Of a stretch of 64,000 nt of DNA, positions 56,879 to 64,000 are shown piece by piece. The DNA is from Oscillospiraceae bacterium (GTDB taxonomy: Bacteria > Bacillota > Clostridia > Oscillospirales > Ruminococcaceae): the NCBI GenBank assembly GCA_019423755.1, contig JAHZAU010000005.1, forward strand, positions 53,225-117,224. Direction: 5' to 3'. Position numbers and translations under genes: made by a program. Within the stretch, counting starts at the first letter, position 1. Every line of letters starts with the position of its first letter. The notes under the pieces are model-generated. The model was not told where the DNA came from. It ran no database searches and saw only the letters and a program-made list of their open reading frames with translations.

Positions 56879-58003
56879 CTACGCTTGGATGCGGTCCGGC
56901 TGCTTGCCCCGCGGCGCAGAAAGCCGCAGCCGCACGGCCTGCGGGTCCGGTTCCCGGCTGGGGGCATCCGGTCCACCAGGCTCCCCGCCGGCGTTTTCCC
57001 GGCGGAAGCGGGAGACGAACCCCAGCCCCGCCAGAATGGGCAGGTAGAAGGTGAACAGCCGCCACAGCAGCACCGAGATGCCAAGGCAGGCCGATGGGAA
57101 GAACATGGCAAACATGGCGTGGAAGCTCAGCTCCGCCCCGCCGGACGCGCCGGGCAGCGGCACGAAGGAGGAGACATTGAGCACAAAGGCCTCCGCCGCC
57201 AGCATGGAAAGGGCCGAACCCTTCCCCAGCCCGAAGGCCGCGCCAAACGACCGGAAGATGCCGTAAGGCACCAGGAAGAAGCAGGTCAGCTGCACCGCGG
57301 AAAGCAGCGCCATCTGCACCACCAGCCCGCGGCTTTTGCCCATAGAACGAAAGCTCTGGTAGAAGCTGTCCAGCTCCTTTTCCCAGAAGGCGCGGGCCGC
57401 CGCCTCATCCTTGACTAGCCCCATGCGGGCCAGCTTGCCGATGAGCCAGTTGCCCAGGGCTTTGGCCTTGGGGGAAGCAAAGCACACCCCCAGCAGACCC
57501 AAGATCACCGCCAGGTTCACCCCGAAGCCCACCAGCACCAGCCAGCTAAGCCCCGACACCTGGGCAGAAAACTCCGAAAACTTCCAGATGAGCGTGACGC
57601 CGGAGTACACCGTCAGCACAAACTGGTAGATAATAAACTTCATCATCAGCGCGCTGGACGCCTTGCCCAGCGGCACCCCCGTTACCACCATGTGGCAGGC
57701 CTGCATGGGCTGGCCGCCGCTGGCAAAGGGGGTGATGCAGTTAAAGAACTGCCCCACCATGGCGGTGTGGAAGGTGGTGGAAAAGCGCTGGGCCGGGTAA
57801 AACCGGCGCACCGCCAGGTGCAGGATGCCGGCTTCCAGCACCCAGTAACCCACCATCAGCCCCAGGCAGAGCAGCAGCCACCGGGGGTCGGCCTGCCGCA
57901 GGGTGTTGGCCAGCTGGGCCGGGCCTTCTTTCCACAGCAGATACCCGAAGAACGCCCCGGCAAACCCCAGCACGATGGCGATATTCCATTTCTTTCCTTT
58001 CAC
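56879..58003 (-). CDS. LPG-synthase-TM (UPF0104, flippase-like) membrane protein
   Basis: A 374-residue integral membrane protein with about eight TM segments of the lysylphosphatidylglycerol-synthase TM/AglD2 group. Hallmarks are NCITPFASGGQPMQ and VPLPGASGGAE. The C-terminal tail (~335-374) is polar. Members without the synthase domain are thought to move or present lipids. Translation starts with GTG at 58003, one nt after the stop codon of the upstream glycosyltransferase gene, using GGAG inside its end, so the two are tightly coupled and probably act together on a membrane glycolipid. Confidence 0.85.
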   Translation of the reverse strand: MKGKKWNIAIVLGFAGAFFGYLLWKEGPAQLANTLRQADPRWLLLCLGLMVGYWVLEAGILHLAVRRFYPAQRFSTTFHTAMVGQFFNCITPFASGGQPMQACHMVVTGVPLGKASSALMMKFIIYQFVLTVYSGVTLIWKFSEFSAQVSGLSWLVLVGFGVNLAVILGLLGVCFASPKAKALGNWLIGKLARMGLVKDEAAARAFWEKELDSFYQSFRSMGKSRGLVVQMALLSAVQLTCFFLVPYGIFRSFGAAFGLGKGSALSMLAAEAFVLNVSSFVPLPGASGGAELSFHAMFAMFFPSACLGISVLLWRLFTFYLPILAGLGFVSRFRRENAGGEPGGPDAPSREPDPQAVRLRLSAPRGKQPDRIQA

Positions 58004-58004
58004 A

Positions 58005-59099
58005 TTAAAACTCCTTCCCGAAGGGGAGCTTCCGGTTGATACGGGCGCGGAAGCTGGGCTTTTCCTGGAGGATGGAGGTGTAGAACTCCTTCCACAGTTC
58101 CAGCACGTGTCCCCGGCTGTAGAATGCGTGGCCGCGGCGGGAGGCGTCGCAGGCCTGCTGCCGGTAGCTGGGGTCGCTTTCCAGACGCTGCAGGATGGCG
58201 ATGAACTCCTCCTGGTCCTTGCCCTTCAGGTAGAAGTCCATGAGGATCTTTTCGTAGATGGGAATGTCCCGCAGCAGGATGGGGATGTTGGCGCTCATGG
58301 CCTCCAGCACCGTCATGGGGAACAGCTCCTCGTAGGACGGCAGGAACATGACGTCCCCCAGGTTGTAGATCTCGTTCATCTGCTCCCGCTCGATCATGCC
58401 GGGGAACACCAGGTTTTTGGGCGGGTTGTCCAGCAGCTCTTTGATCTGGCGGTAGCCATCGGTCATCTGGCCGAAGGAGAAACCCCCCGCCCAGATAAAC
58501 TGCACCTGGGGCATGCGGCGGGCGATCTCGGCAAAGTCCATGACCCCTTTGCGGGTTTGCAGCTGCCCGGCGCACATAACAGTGAAGCGGTCGGGGTCCA
58601 GCCCCCAGCGCTGGCGGGCCTGGCGCTTCTGCTCGGGGGTGTAGGGGTAAAACTCCTCATCCGAAACGAAGTTGGGGATGTAGGTGATCTTCTCCCGTGG
58701 CACGCCGTACTCCTCCAGCCGGTCGATGAAGTAGGGGTTGACCACCACCAGGTGGTCCAGGCTCTTGTAGAAGCCGATGAGGTATTTATAAAACACCTGC
58801 CGGAAGAGCTTGGGCAGATTGAGGCTGTTTTCCAACGTCTCGGGCAGGAAGTGGACGTAGCCCACGGTGGTGCCCCGCAGCTCCAGGAAGGGGATGCTCA
58901 AAAAGTAAGAGGGGTTTACGGTATGGATGTGGGTGATATCCGGCAGCGAGACCCGGTTCTCGGTGACCTCGAACCGGTCGGAAAGGCCGTTTTTCACCAG
59001 TCCCACCTGTTCTTCGTAGGCAGAGAGCACGCCCTGCCCTTTGACGCGGTGCGCCTGGGAAAGCATATTGATGCGGATCTTTTCTTGTGCCTGCTTCAT
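58005..59099 (-). CDS. GT4-family glycosyltransferase, probable glycolipid synthesis
   Basis: A 364-residue GT-B glycosyltransferase. N-terminal INMLSQAHRVKGQGVLSAYEEQ, central ITYIPNFVSDEEFYP and the C-terminal nucleotide-sugar motif PSYEELFPMTVLEAMSANIPIL (E-x7-E) are present. This organisation with an adjoining LPG-synthase-TM protein is common in Firmicutes that make diacylglycerol glycolipids or lipoteichoic-acid anchors. Acceptor and sugar are not readable. The ATG at 59099 follows AAAGGAGGA. No signal peptide; likely peripheral to the inner membrane face. Confidence 0.87.
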   Translation of the reverse strand: MKQAQEKIRINMLSQAHRVKGQGVLSAYEEQVGLVKNGLSDRFEVTENRVSLPDITHIHTVNPSYFLSIPFLELRGTTVGYVHFLPETLENSLNLPKLFRQVFYKYLIGFYKSLDHLVVVNPYFIDRLEEYGVPREKITYIPNFVSDEEFYPYTPEQKRQARQRWGLDPDRFTVMCAGQLQTRKGVMDFAEIARRMPQVQFIWAGGFSFGQMTDGYRQIKELLDNPPKNLVFPGMIEREQMNEIYNLGDVMFLPSYEELFPMTVLEAMSANIPILLRDIPIYEKILMDFYLKGKDQEEFIAILQRLESDPSYRQQACDASRRGHAFYSRGHVLELWKEFYTSILQEKPSFRARINRKLPFGKEF

Positions 59100-59415
59100 A
59101 AAGCGGTCCTCCTTTGGTAGGAATCCTCGCGCTGTCCGGGTTTCATCCAGTCAAAAATACGACAAATTCCGTGGTCTGATTTCTTATACCTCTATCATAC
59201 CGCGAAACCCTATGAGATTACCAGACCTAAAAAGGAAACTTTTCTTTAACTTTGCGCAAGAACCTGGTAATTTTACCGGTTTTCCAGAGGGTTTGACCCG
59301 GTTTATAGATAAAACGACGGCCTGGGCAAACTTTCTTCAAAAATTGCCCCCGCCGGGCGAAATATTCTCCCCGGTCTGTTTTTTTTGCCGGGCTTTGCCC
59401 AAAAGCAAAAACAAA
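59100..59415. other. Intergenic region upstream of the glycosyltransferase gene
   Basis: AT-rich leader with no gene. It contains ATTACCAG (59217-59224) and its inverted copy CTGGTAAT (59264-59271), the latter within a longer palindromic stretch CTGGTAATTTTACCGG. No confident promoter was found. Confidence 0.4.
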
Positions 59416-59455
59416 AGTGCCCGGCCTTCCTCGTGTTGGGGACGGCCGGGCGCCG
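59416..59455 (-). terminator. Terminator of rqcP
   Basis: On the minus strand GCCCGGCCGTCC...GGAAGGCCGGGC followed by ACTTTTGTTTTT. Confidence 0.75.
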
Positions 59456-59477
59456 GGGGTCTATTTGGGGGTTGGGG

Positions 59478-59723
59478 TTACTCCTCCACCACGCGGTACA
59501 TCTGGGGAGCGCTTTCCTTGGTGGCGAACTCGCTTACCGAAAGTACCTCCACCGTCAGCGGGCGGGTACCCATCTGGATCTGGATACGGTCGCCCTCCTT
59601 CACCGCGTAGGAGGCGCGGGCCTCTTTGCCGTTGACCAGGATGCGGCCGCCGTCGCAGGCGTCGTTGGCCACGGTGCGGCGCTTGATCAGACGGGAGGTT
59701 TTGAGATATTTGTCCAGTCTCAT
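59478..59723 (-). CDS. rqcP: S4-domain RNA-binding protein RqcP (YabO)
   Basis: An 81-residue protein consisting of a single S4 domain: MRLDKYLKTSRLIKRRTVAN, GRILVNGKEARASYAVKEGD. RqcP binds stalled 50S-peptidyl-tRNA complexes and supports RqcH poly-alanine tailing in Firmicutes. The ATG at 59723 follows AAAGGAG. Its position after spoVB, mazG and hup matches the B. subtilis yabM-yabN-yabO neighbourhood and supports orthology. Confidence 0.9.
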   Translation of the reverse strand: MRLDKYLKTSRLIKRRTVANDACDGGRILVNGKEARASYAVKEGDRIQIQMGTRPLTVEVLSVSEFATKESAPQMYRVVEE

Positions 59724-59760
59724 GGTGTTCTCCTTTGGATATCTGTCGGATATTCGGATA

Positions 59761-59791
59761 AAGAAAGTACCAGGCCGCAAAGCCTGGTACC
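59761..59791 (-). terminator. Terminator of hup
   Basis: On the minus strand GTACCAGGC TTTGCG GCCTGGTAC followed by TTTCTTT. Confidence 0.75.
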
Positions 59792-59814
59792 AAAAAGCAA
59801 AATGGGAGCCGATC

Positions 59815-60090
59815 TTATTTGGAGACGGTTTCCTTCAGAGCCTTGCCAGCTTTGAAGACCGGCAGTTTGGAAGCCGGGATCTCGATCTTCTCTTTGGTGC
59901 GGGGGTTGATGCCCTCTCTAGCCGCACGCTCTTTTACTTCAAAAGTACCAAAACCGACCAGGGCAACCTTTTCACCGGCAGCCAGGGTCTCGGAGATTGC
60001 GTCGATCACGGCGATAACAGCTTTTTCGCTGTCCTTTTTGGATAATTCCGCTTTCTGCGCAACGGCATTGATCAGTTCTGCTTTGGTCAT
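59815..60090 (-). CDS. hup: HU family DNA-binding protein
   Basis: A 91-residue HU/IHF-type nucleoid protein. MTKAELINAVAQKAELSKKD at the N-terminus, VALVGFGTFEVKERAAREG and the DNA-bending arm GINPRTKEKIEIPASKLPVFKAGKALK (read as INPRTKEKIEIPASK then PVFKAGKALK) are canonical. It coats and bends DNA. The ATG at 60090 follows GGAGG by 9 nt. Base composition and codon use are less GC-extreme than neighbours, as expected of a highly expressed gene. Confidence 0.95.
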   Translation of the reverse strand: MTKAELINAVAQKAELSKKDSEKAVIAVIDAISETLAAGEKVALVGFGTFEVKERAAREGINPRTKEKIEIPASKLPVFKAGKALKETVSK

Positions 60091-60305
60091 TTGTAACATC
60101 CTCCGTACATTCAATCTTCAAACGCCCTCGCCCCTCCTCTTTGGGAAGGCCGCGGGCCCTTTTCGCTTTGTACCGTACTGCTGCCAGTACAGCAAGGGCT
60201 GTGAAAACGCCTGGAACCCGAGTCCCCCCGCCGTCCAGACGGTATTTGCCGCCCGGCTTTGGCCGGGGAAGTGTTCGCTCCCCTGGTTTTTTTCATCTGC
60301 CCGAA

Positions 60306-60350
60306 TTAAAAAAGCCTGACGCTCCGGCGGACGGCCGGCGCTGCTTTTTC
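60306..60350 (-). terminator. Terminator of mazG
   Basis: On the minus strand AGCGCCGGC CGTCC GCCGGAGCGT, then CAGGCTTTTTTAATTC. Confidence 0.65.
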
Positions 60351-60361
60351 ATTGCCTTCTT

Positions 60362-61177
60362 TTACTTTTCGCGCGCCCCGTCCCAGGCCTTGGCTTCCTC
60401 CCAAAGGTCCTCCAGGACGCTGATCTCCGCCTGGGCCATATCGATGCCGCGCTGGCGCGCCATCTCCTCCACCCGGGCAAAACGGGCGATGAACTTTTCG
60501 GTGGAACCGGTCAGGCTCTCCTCGGCGTCGACCCCCAAAAACCGCGCCACATTGGCCGCGGCAAAGAGCACGTCGCCCAGTTCCTCCTGACAAGCCGCCT
60601 TGTCCTGCTGGTCCATAGCCTCCTGCAGTTCGTCCAGCTCGCTTTCCAGGTCGTCCATGGCCCAGTACACGTCCGGATAGCAGAAGCCGCTTTTGGAAGC
60701 CCGTTTCTGCACCTTCTGGGCCCGCATCAGGGCCGGAAGGGTCTTGGGTACGCTGCGCACCGCCTCGGTCTGGGTCGTCTGGCCCTTGCTCTGCTGCTTG
60801 ATGGCCTCCCAGTTTTCCAGCACCTGGCCGCTGCCCTCCACCTGCACCTGTCCAAATACATGGGGGTGACGCTGGATGAGCTTTTTGCAGATGCCGTCGC
60901 AGACCTCCGCAAAGCCGAAATGCCCGGCCTCCTGCTCCATCTGGCTGTGGAACACCACCTGCAGCAGCACATCGCCCAGCTCCTCCCGGAGCAGCTCCTG
61001 GTCCTCCAGGTCGATGGCTTCGCAGACCTCGTAGGTCTCCTCGATGAAGTTTTTGCGGATGGACTGATGGGTCTGTTCCCGGTCCCACGGACAGCCGCCC
61101 TCGCCGCGCAGCAGGCGCATGATGGCAAGCAGGTCCTCCATACCGTAGCTTTCTTTCGTCTGGAAGTTCACGCTCAT
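60362..61177 (-). CDS. mazG: Nucleoside triphosphate pyrophosphohydrolase MazG
   Basis: A 271-residue all-alpha NTP pyrophosphohydrolase with two MazG repeats. The N-terminal catalytic repeat carries CPWDREQTHQSIRKNFIEETYE and EELGDVLLQVVFHS (E-E-x-x-E ... E-x-x-D Mg2+ ligands). The second begins near YPDVYWAMDDLESELDELQEAM with EELGDVLFAAANVAR. The family hydrolyses (d)NTPs to monophosphates and PPi and clears damaged nucleotides. The N-terminal methylase domain fused to MazG in B. subtilis YabN is absent. The ATG at 61177 follows GGGAGG by 10 nt. Confidence 0.92.
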   Translation of the reverse strand: MSVNFQTKESYGMEDLLAIMRLLRGEGGCPWDREQTHQSIRKNFIEETYEVCEAIDLEDQELLREELGDVLLQVVFHSQMEQEAGHFGFAEVCDGICKKLIQRHPHVFGQVQVEGSGQVLENWEAIKQQSKGQTTQTEAVRSVPKTLPALMRAQKVQKRASKSGFCYPDVYWAMDDLESELDELQEAMDQQDKAACQEELGDVLFAAANVARFLGVDAEESLTGSTEKFIARFARVEEMARQRGIDMAQAEISVLEDLWEEAKAWDGAREK

Positions 61178-61250
61178 GGTTTTTCATCCTCCCTGACCAA
61201 ATATGCTGGTTCGGTCCGCCGGGACTTCCCTGGCAGTGACTTTATATATA

Positions 61251-63008
61251 TTACCCCAAAAGAGCGCGTTTTGCAAGTATTTCCGCCAATTTTTCGCCTC
61301 CCGGCAGCAGCAGCGCCTCCTGCCTGCGGATGCCCCGGAGCAAAAGGATCGCCCCGGCGTAGACCGCTGCCCCCGCCGCAGCGCAGGGCAAAACCGCCAG
61401 CGCCGAAGGCCAAACCGGATGCAGCAGCGCCCACAGGAGGCGGGCCGTCCCGGCGCAGAGGACCCCCGCCAGCACCGGCTTTGCCAAAAGCTCCCCAGCC
61501 CGGCAGCGTACCCCCGTCCGCCGCCGCAGCAGCCACAGCCCCAGGAAAAACGCCAGCCCGTAACCGCAGAGGGTGGCCGCCGGGGCCGCCCGGATGTTCC
61601 ACTGGGGCTGTGCGATGCCAAAGTAATTGACTGCCAGCTTGATGCCGCTGCCCGCCAGCAGCACCACCACCGGCGCGCCCGGCTGCCCCGCCGCCTGCAG
61701 CACGCTGTTAAGCGACCCCACCAGCGCCAAAAAGATCCCCCCGATGCCCAGCACCGAAAGCAGCGGCGCCGCGATGGCCACCCCCTGGGGGTCGCCGGCG
61801 TAAAAGAGGCTTGCCACCGGCTGGGCCAGGGCGCAAAGCCCCATCCCCGCCGGGACGCTCACCAGCGCCGTCACCCGCAGCACGGTGCCCACGCTTTCCT
61901 CCCGGCGGCGCCGGTCCCCCCTGGCCCAGGCAGCCGCTACCATAGGCAGGGCGCTCACCGCAAACCCCGCCGTCAGCGACACCACCATATTGGAAAGGTT
62001 CTCCGCGATGCCCAGATAGTAGCCATATAACTCCGTGTGGACGGTGCCGGCTTCGGCATGGCCCGGCCCCAGCAGCGCCCCGTACTGCGCCAACAGCACC
62101 TGCGGGGCCTGTTCCATGACCTGGGCCAGGCGGTTTTGGATGGTCAGACTGTCGATAAGCCCCCCGGCGCTGGCCGCCAGCGACGCCAAACACACCGGCA
62201 GCCCCAGCCTCAGCACCGCCCGTATCATCTGCCCGGCGGGCTGGGGCGGCGGGGCGGCGCGCACCGCCTCGGGGGAGATTCCGTCCCCCCACAGCCTGTG
62301 CCGCAGCCCCAAAAAAACGCACCCCGCCACGGTGCTCAGCGTCACCCCGGTGACTGCCGCGGCGGCGGTCAGCTGGCTGATGGCCGAAGCCGCCTGCCCC
62401 GCCGAAAGGCCCCGCCCCAGCACGGTACCAAAACGCCGGTATTCCCCCACCAGCTCTGCCCTGGCCCAGCCGGTGAGGCTCAGCCCCAGCACCACCTTGG
62501 CCACCGCTTCCGCCACCTGGCTCAAAGAGGTGGGCAGCATATTGCCCAGCCCCTGGTAATACCCCCGGTAGGAGGACAGCACGCAGCAGGTGAGCACCGC
62601 CGGCGCCATGCACCAGATGGCCAGCTTCGCCCCGGGGCTGCAGGCCGCCCGGGCAAAGGCCCCGGCCCCCAGCAGCATCCCCAGCGTCCCGCACAGCCCC
62701 GCCGCCCAAAACATCCGCCTGGAAAGGCGCAGCAGCTGCCGCACGTCCTGCCAGCGGCCCTCGGCCCGGTACCGGCTCACCAGCGCCGCCACCGCTACCG
62801 GCAGTCCCGCCGTGGCCAGCGCCGAAAGCGGTCCGAACATATGGTACGCCGTGCCGAAATACGCGTACCCGCTGCCTCCCAGCAGCGCCTGCAGCGGGAT
62901 CTTGAAAAACATCCCCACCGCCTTTACCGCCAGCGTCCCGGCGGTGAGGATCACCGCCCCGCCCAGGTAGCCCTGCCCCGTCTCGGTCCGTCTCCTGTCT
63001 GCCTGCAC
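61251..63008 (-). CDS. SpoVB/YabM-type MOP flippase (polysaccharide or lipid transporter)
   Basis: A 585-residue, roughly fourteen-TM member of the multidrug/oligosaccharidyl-lipid/polysaccharide superfamily. It starts with a basic N-terminus and GAVILTAGTLAVKAVGMFFKIPLQALLGG (read as LTAGTLAVKAVGMFFKIPL), the SpoVB-like signature, and has GYYQGLGNMLPTSLSQVAEA and FYLG-like later blocks. SpoVB flips wall or cortex precursors; MurJ-like function is likewise possible. GTG at 63008 is preceded by AAAGGGGGC. It heads the spoVB-mazG-hup-rqcP series as in B. subtilis yabM-yabN-yabO. Unusually Ala/Gly-rich for the family. Confidence 0.85.
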   Translation of the reverse strand: MQADRRRTETGQGYLGGAVILTAGTLAVKAVGMFFKIPLQALLGGSGYAYFGTAYHMFGPLSALATAGLPVAVAALVSRYRAEGRWQDVRQLLRLSRRMFWAAGLCGTLGMLLGAGAFARAACSPGAKLAIWCMAPAVLTCCVLSSYRGYYQGLGNMLPTSLSQVAEAVAKVVLGLSLTGWARAELVGEYRRFGTVLGRGLSAGQAASAISQLTAAAAVTGVTLSTVAGCVFLGLRHRLWGDGISPEAVRAAPPPQPAGQMIRAVLRLGLPVCLASLAASAGGLIDSLTIQNRLAQVMEQAPQVLLAQYGALLGPGHAEAGTVHTELYGYYLGIAENLSNMVVSLTAGFAVSALPMVAAAWARGDRRRREESVGTVLRVTALVSVPAGMGLCALAQPVASLFYAGDPQGVAIAAPLLSVLGIGGIFLALVGSLNSVLQAAGQPGAPVVVLLAGSGIKLAVNYFGIAQPQWNIRAAPAATLCGYGLAFFLGLWLLRRRTGVRCRAGELLAKPVLAGVLCAGTARLLWALLHPVWPSALAVLPCAAAGAAVYAGAILLLRGIRRQEALLLPGGEKLAEILAKRALLG

Positions 63009-63087
63009 ACCCGCCGCCCCCTTTCCTTGGCTCTCCTCCCCAGTCTATGAGGCCCAGCGGCGGATTATCAGCCCCCGGCGGCCAAAA

Positions 63088-63126
63088 AGAAAAAGCCCGG
63101 GCCGCCTTGGGGGCAGTCCGGGCCGG
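63088..63126 (-). terminator. Terminator of pyrE
   Basis: On the minus strand GGCCCGGACTGCC...GGCGGCCCGGGC followed by TTTTTCTTTTT. Confidence 0.75.
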
Positions 63127-63144
63127 GGATGGGGCGTTTTGCGG

Positions 63145-63810
63145 TTACAGGATGCAGTATTTCTCCATGTACTGCTCCATGAGCGCCAGTACGTCCTTGT
63201 ACTGGTCCTCTTTTTCCTTCAGGTACTCGTGAACGTCGGCCACGGTGATGATGGCGTGGACGTCGATACCGAACTCCTCTTTGACCTCCATAACAGCGGT
63301 CTTGCCGGGAGTCTGGCCCACTTCGCAGCGGTTGACCGAGATGAACATATCCTTGAGCTTCACGTCAGCAGCAGCGCGCAGCACCGGAACGGTCTCGCGG
63401 ACAGCGGTACCAGCGGTGATGACGTCCTCGATGATGATGACGCGGTCGCCGTCCTGGGGCTTGTAGCCCACCAGGCTGCCGCCTTCGCCGTGGTCCTTGG
63501 CTTCCTTGCGGTTGAAGAAGTAGGGCTTGTCGATGCCGAAGTCCCGAGCCAGGGTAGCAGCGGTGGTGGTAGCCAGCGGGATGCCCTTGTAGGCCGGGCC
63601 GAACATGGCGTCAAACTCATCGCCGCAGGTGTCTTTCACCAGCTGGGCGTAGAATTTGCCCAGGGTGGCGATCTGTGCGCCGGTCTTGTAGTTGCCGGTG
63701 TTGACAAAGTAGGGGGACAGGCGGCCGCTCTTGGTGGTGAACTGGCCGAAGCGCAGCACGTCGGCGCTCATCATAAATTCGATAAATTCGCGTTTGGCGT
63801 TGGACAGCAT
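63145..63810 (-). CDS. pyrE: Orotate phosphoribosyltransferase
   Basis: A 221-residue type I PRTase forming OMP from orotate and PRPP in pyrimidine synthesis. The PRPP loop is VIIIEDVITAGTAVRETV, and GYKGIPLA-like MFGPAYKGIPLATTTA and YFFNRKEAKDHGEGGSLVG (catalytic Lys and the flexible loop) are visible. The ATG at 63810 follows AAAGGAAG by 9 nt; a TTG nine nt upstream is not preferred. It has its own predicted promoter. Other pyr genes are not in the window. Confidence 0.93.
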   Translation of the reverse strand: MLSNAKREFIEFMMSADVLRFGQFTTKSGRLSPYFVNTGNYKTGAQIATLGKFYAQLVKDTCGDEFDAMFGPAYKGIPLATTTAATLARDFGIDKPYFFNRKEAKDHGEGGSLVGYKPQDGDRVIIIEDVITAGTAVRETVPVLRAAADVKLKDMFISVNRCEVGQTPGKTAVMEVKEEFGIDVHAIITVADVHEYLKEKEDQYKDVLALMEQYMEKYCIL

Positions 63811-63869
63811 GGGGTTCAACTTCCTTTCCGTATCCTTGCCTCCCCGCAGGGAGGGATGTTGTCATTATC

Positions 63870-63898
63870 AGTTTACCACAGCTTTCCTTCCTGCTCAA
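63870..63898 (-). promoter_or_regulatory. Predicted pyrE promoter
   Basis: On the minus strand TTGAGC (63898-63893), 17-bp spacer, TAAACT (63875-63870). Confidence 0.5.
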
Positions 63899-63921
63899 GA
63901 CGGGGGCGGGGTTTCGGGGCG

Positions 63922-63956
63922 TTTTTTTGCCTTTTTCGTGGTAAAGGGCAAAAAAT
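63922..63956. terminator. Bidirectional terminator-like hairpin upstream of pyrE
   Basis: TTTTTTTGCCTTT...AAAGGGCAAAAAA pairs with one bulge. It probably ends the transcript of a gene beyond the right edge of the window. Confidence 0.5.
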
Positions 63957-64000
63957 TATGCAACTGTAATAAGAAATTCCTTCATTTTTCCCTGAAAACC

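Noticed and set aside
60091..60300. A promoter or riboswitch upstream of hup
   Set aside because: The region has a small GTACTG/CAGTAC palindrome but no convincing -35/-10 pair and no recognised riboswitch fold.

Overview
The window is 64 kb of GC-rich, densely coding DNA from an endospore-forming, Gram-positive anaerobe, most likely a gut Clostridia of the Oscillospirales group. The reasons are SpoVG, both dipicolinate synthase subunits, a SpoVB-type flippase, OppA-type lipoproteins anchored by a lipobox, strong AGGAGG ribosome sites, and gene-free stretches full of dispersed palindromic repeats of the kind seen in that group. I found no rRNA, tRNA, CRISPR array, transposase or prophage gene.

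Layout. 0-7 kb: a cell-wall block (class B PBP, a MurE with a lysine-type signature, a FemABX bridge transferase) set among clusters of dispersed repeats, then a divergent XRE regulator / macrodomain pair. 7-21 kb: the accessory highlight, a ureide (allantoate) fermentation locus. Minus-strand genes run allD, an FdrA-YlbE fusion (allF+allG), carbamate kinase, allC, then a DAACS symporter. Divergent plus-strand genes are an unknown alpha/beta hydrolase and allH (DUF2877). They are followed by a pucR regulator and an MFS transporter-allE operon. Together these predict allantoate -> ureidoglycine -> ureidoglycolate -> oxalurate -> oxamate + carbamoyl phosphate -> ATP. 21-35 kb: plsC, three paralogous OppA lipoproteins each with its own consensus promoter, an ABC-F ATPase lying between two of them, and an oppBCDF operon. 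35-48 kb: housekeeping genes (ridA, murC, spoVG, dpaAB, pepV, mutY plus an MBL hydrolase, mntR, rluB, a DacA-type carboxypeptidase, an EamA permease). 48-56 kb: a G3E GTPase, a TetM-like EF-G paralogue, an M20 peptidase, and a run of three cyclophilin-like genes ending in a degenerate lipoprotein. 56-64 kb: degV, a glycosyltransferase/flippase-like pair, and the conserved spoVB-mazG-hup-rqcP block with pyrE.

The best candidate for something little described is the compact ureide-to-oxamate locus. In it the two large oxamate carbamoyltransferase subunits are fused into one 1000-residue chain, the third subunit is transcribed divergently behind a hydrolase of unknown role, no allantoinase is present, and a perfect 14-bp inverted repeat precedes the transporter-allE operon. 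A second theme is a system of several repeat families that cluster in the same intergenic spots, often fused to terminator hairpins and lying in opposite orientations on the two sides of the PBP gene.

Start codons were chosen by ribosome-binding-site spacing. Family calls rest on motif recognition by eye, not on database searches.
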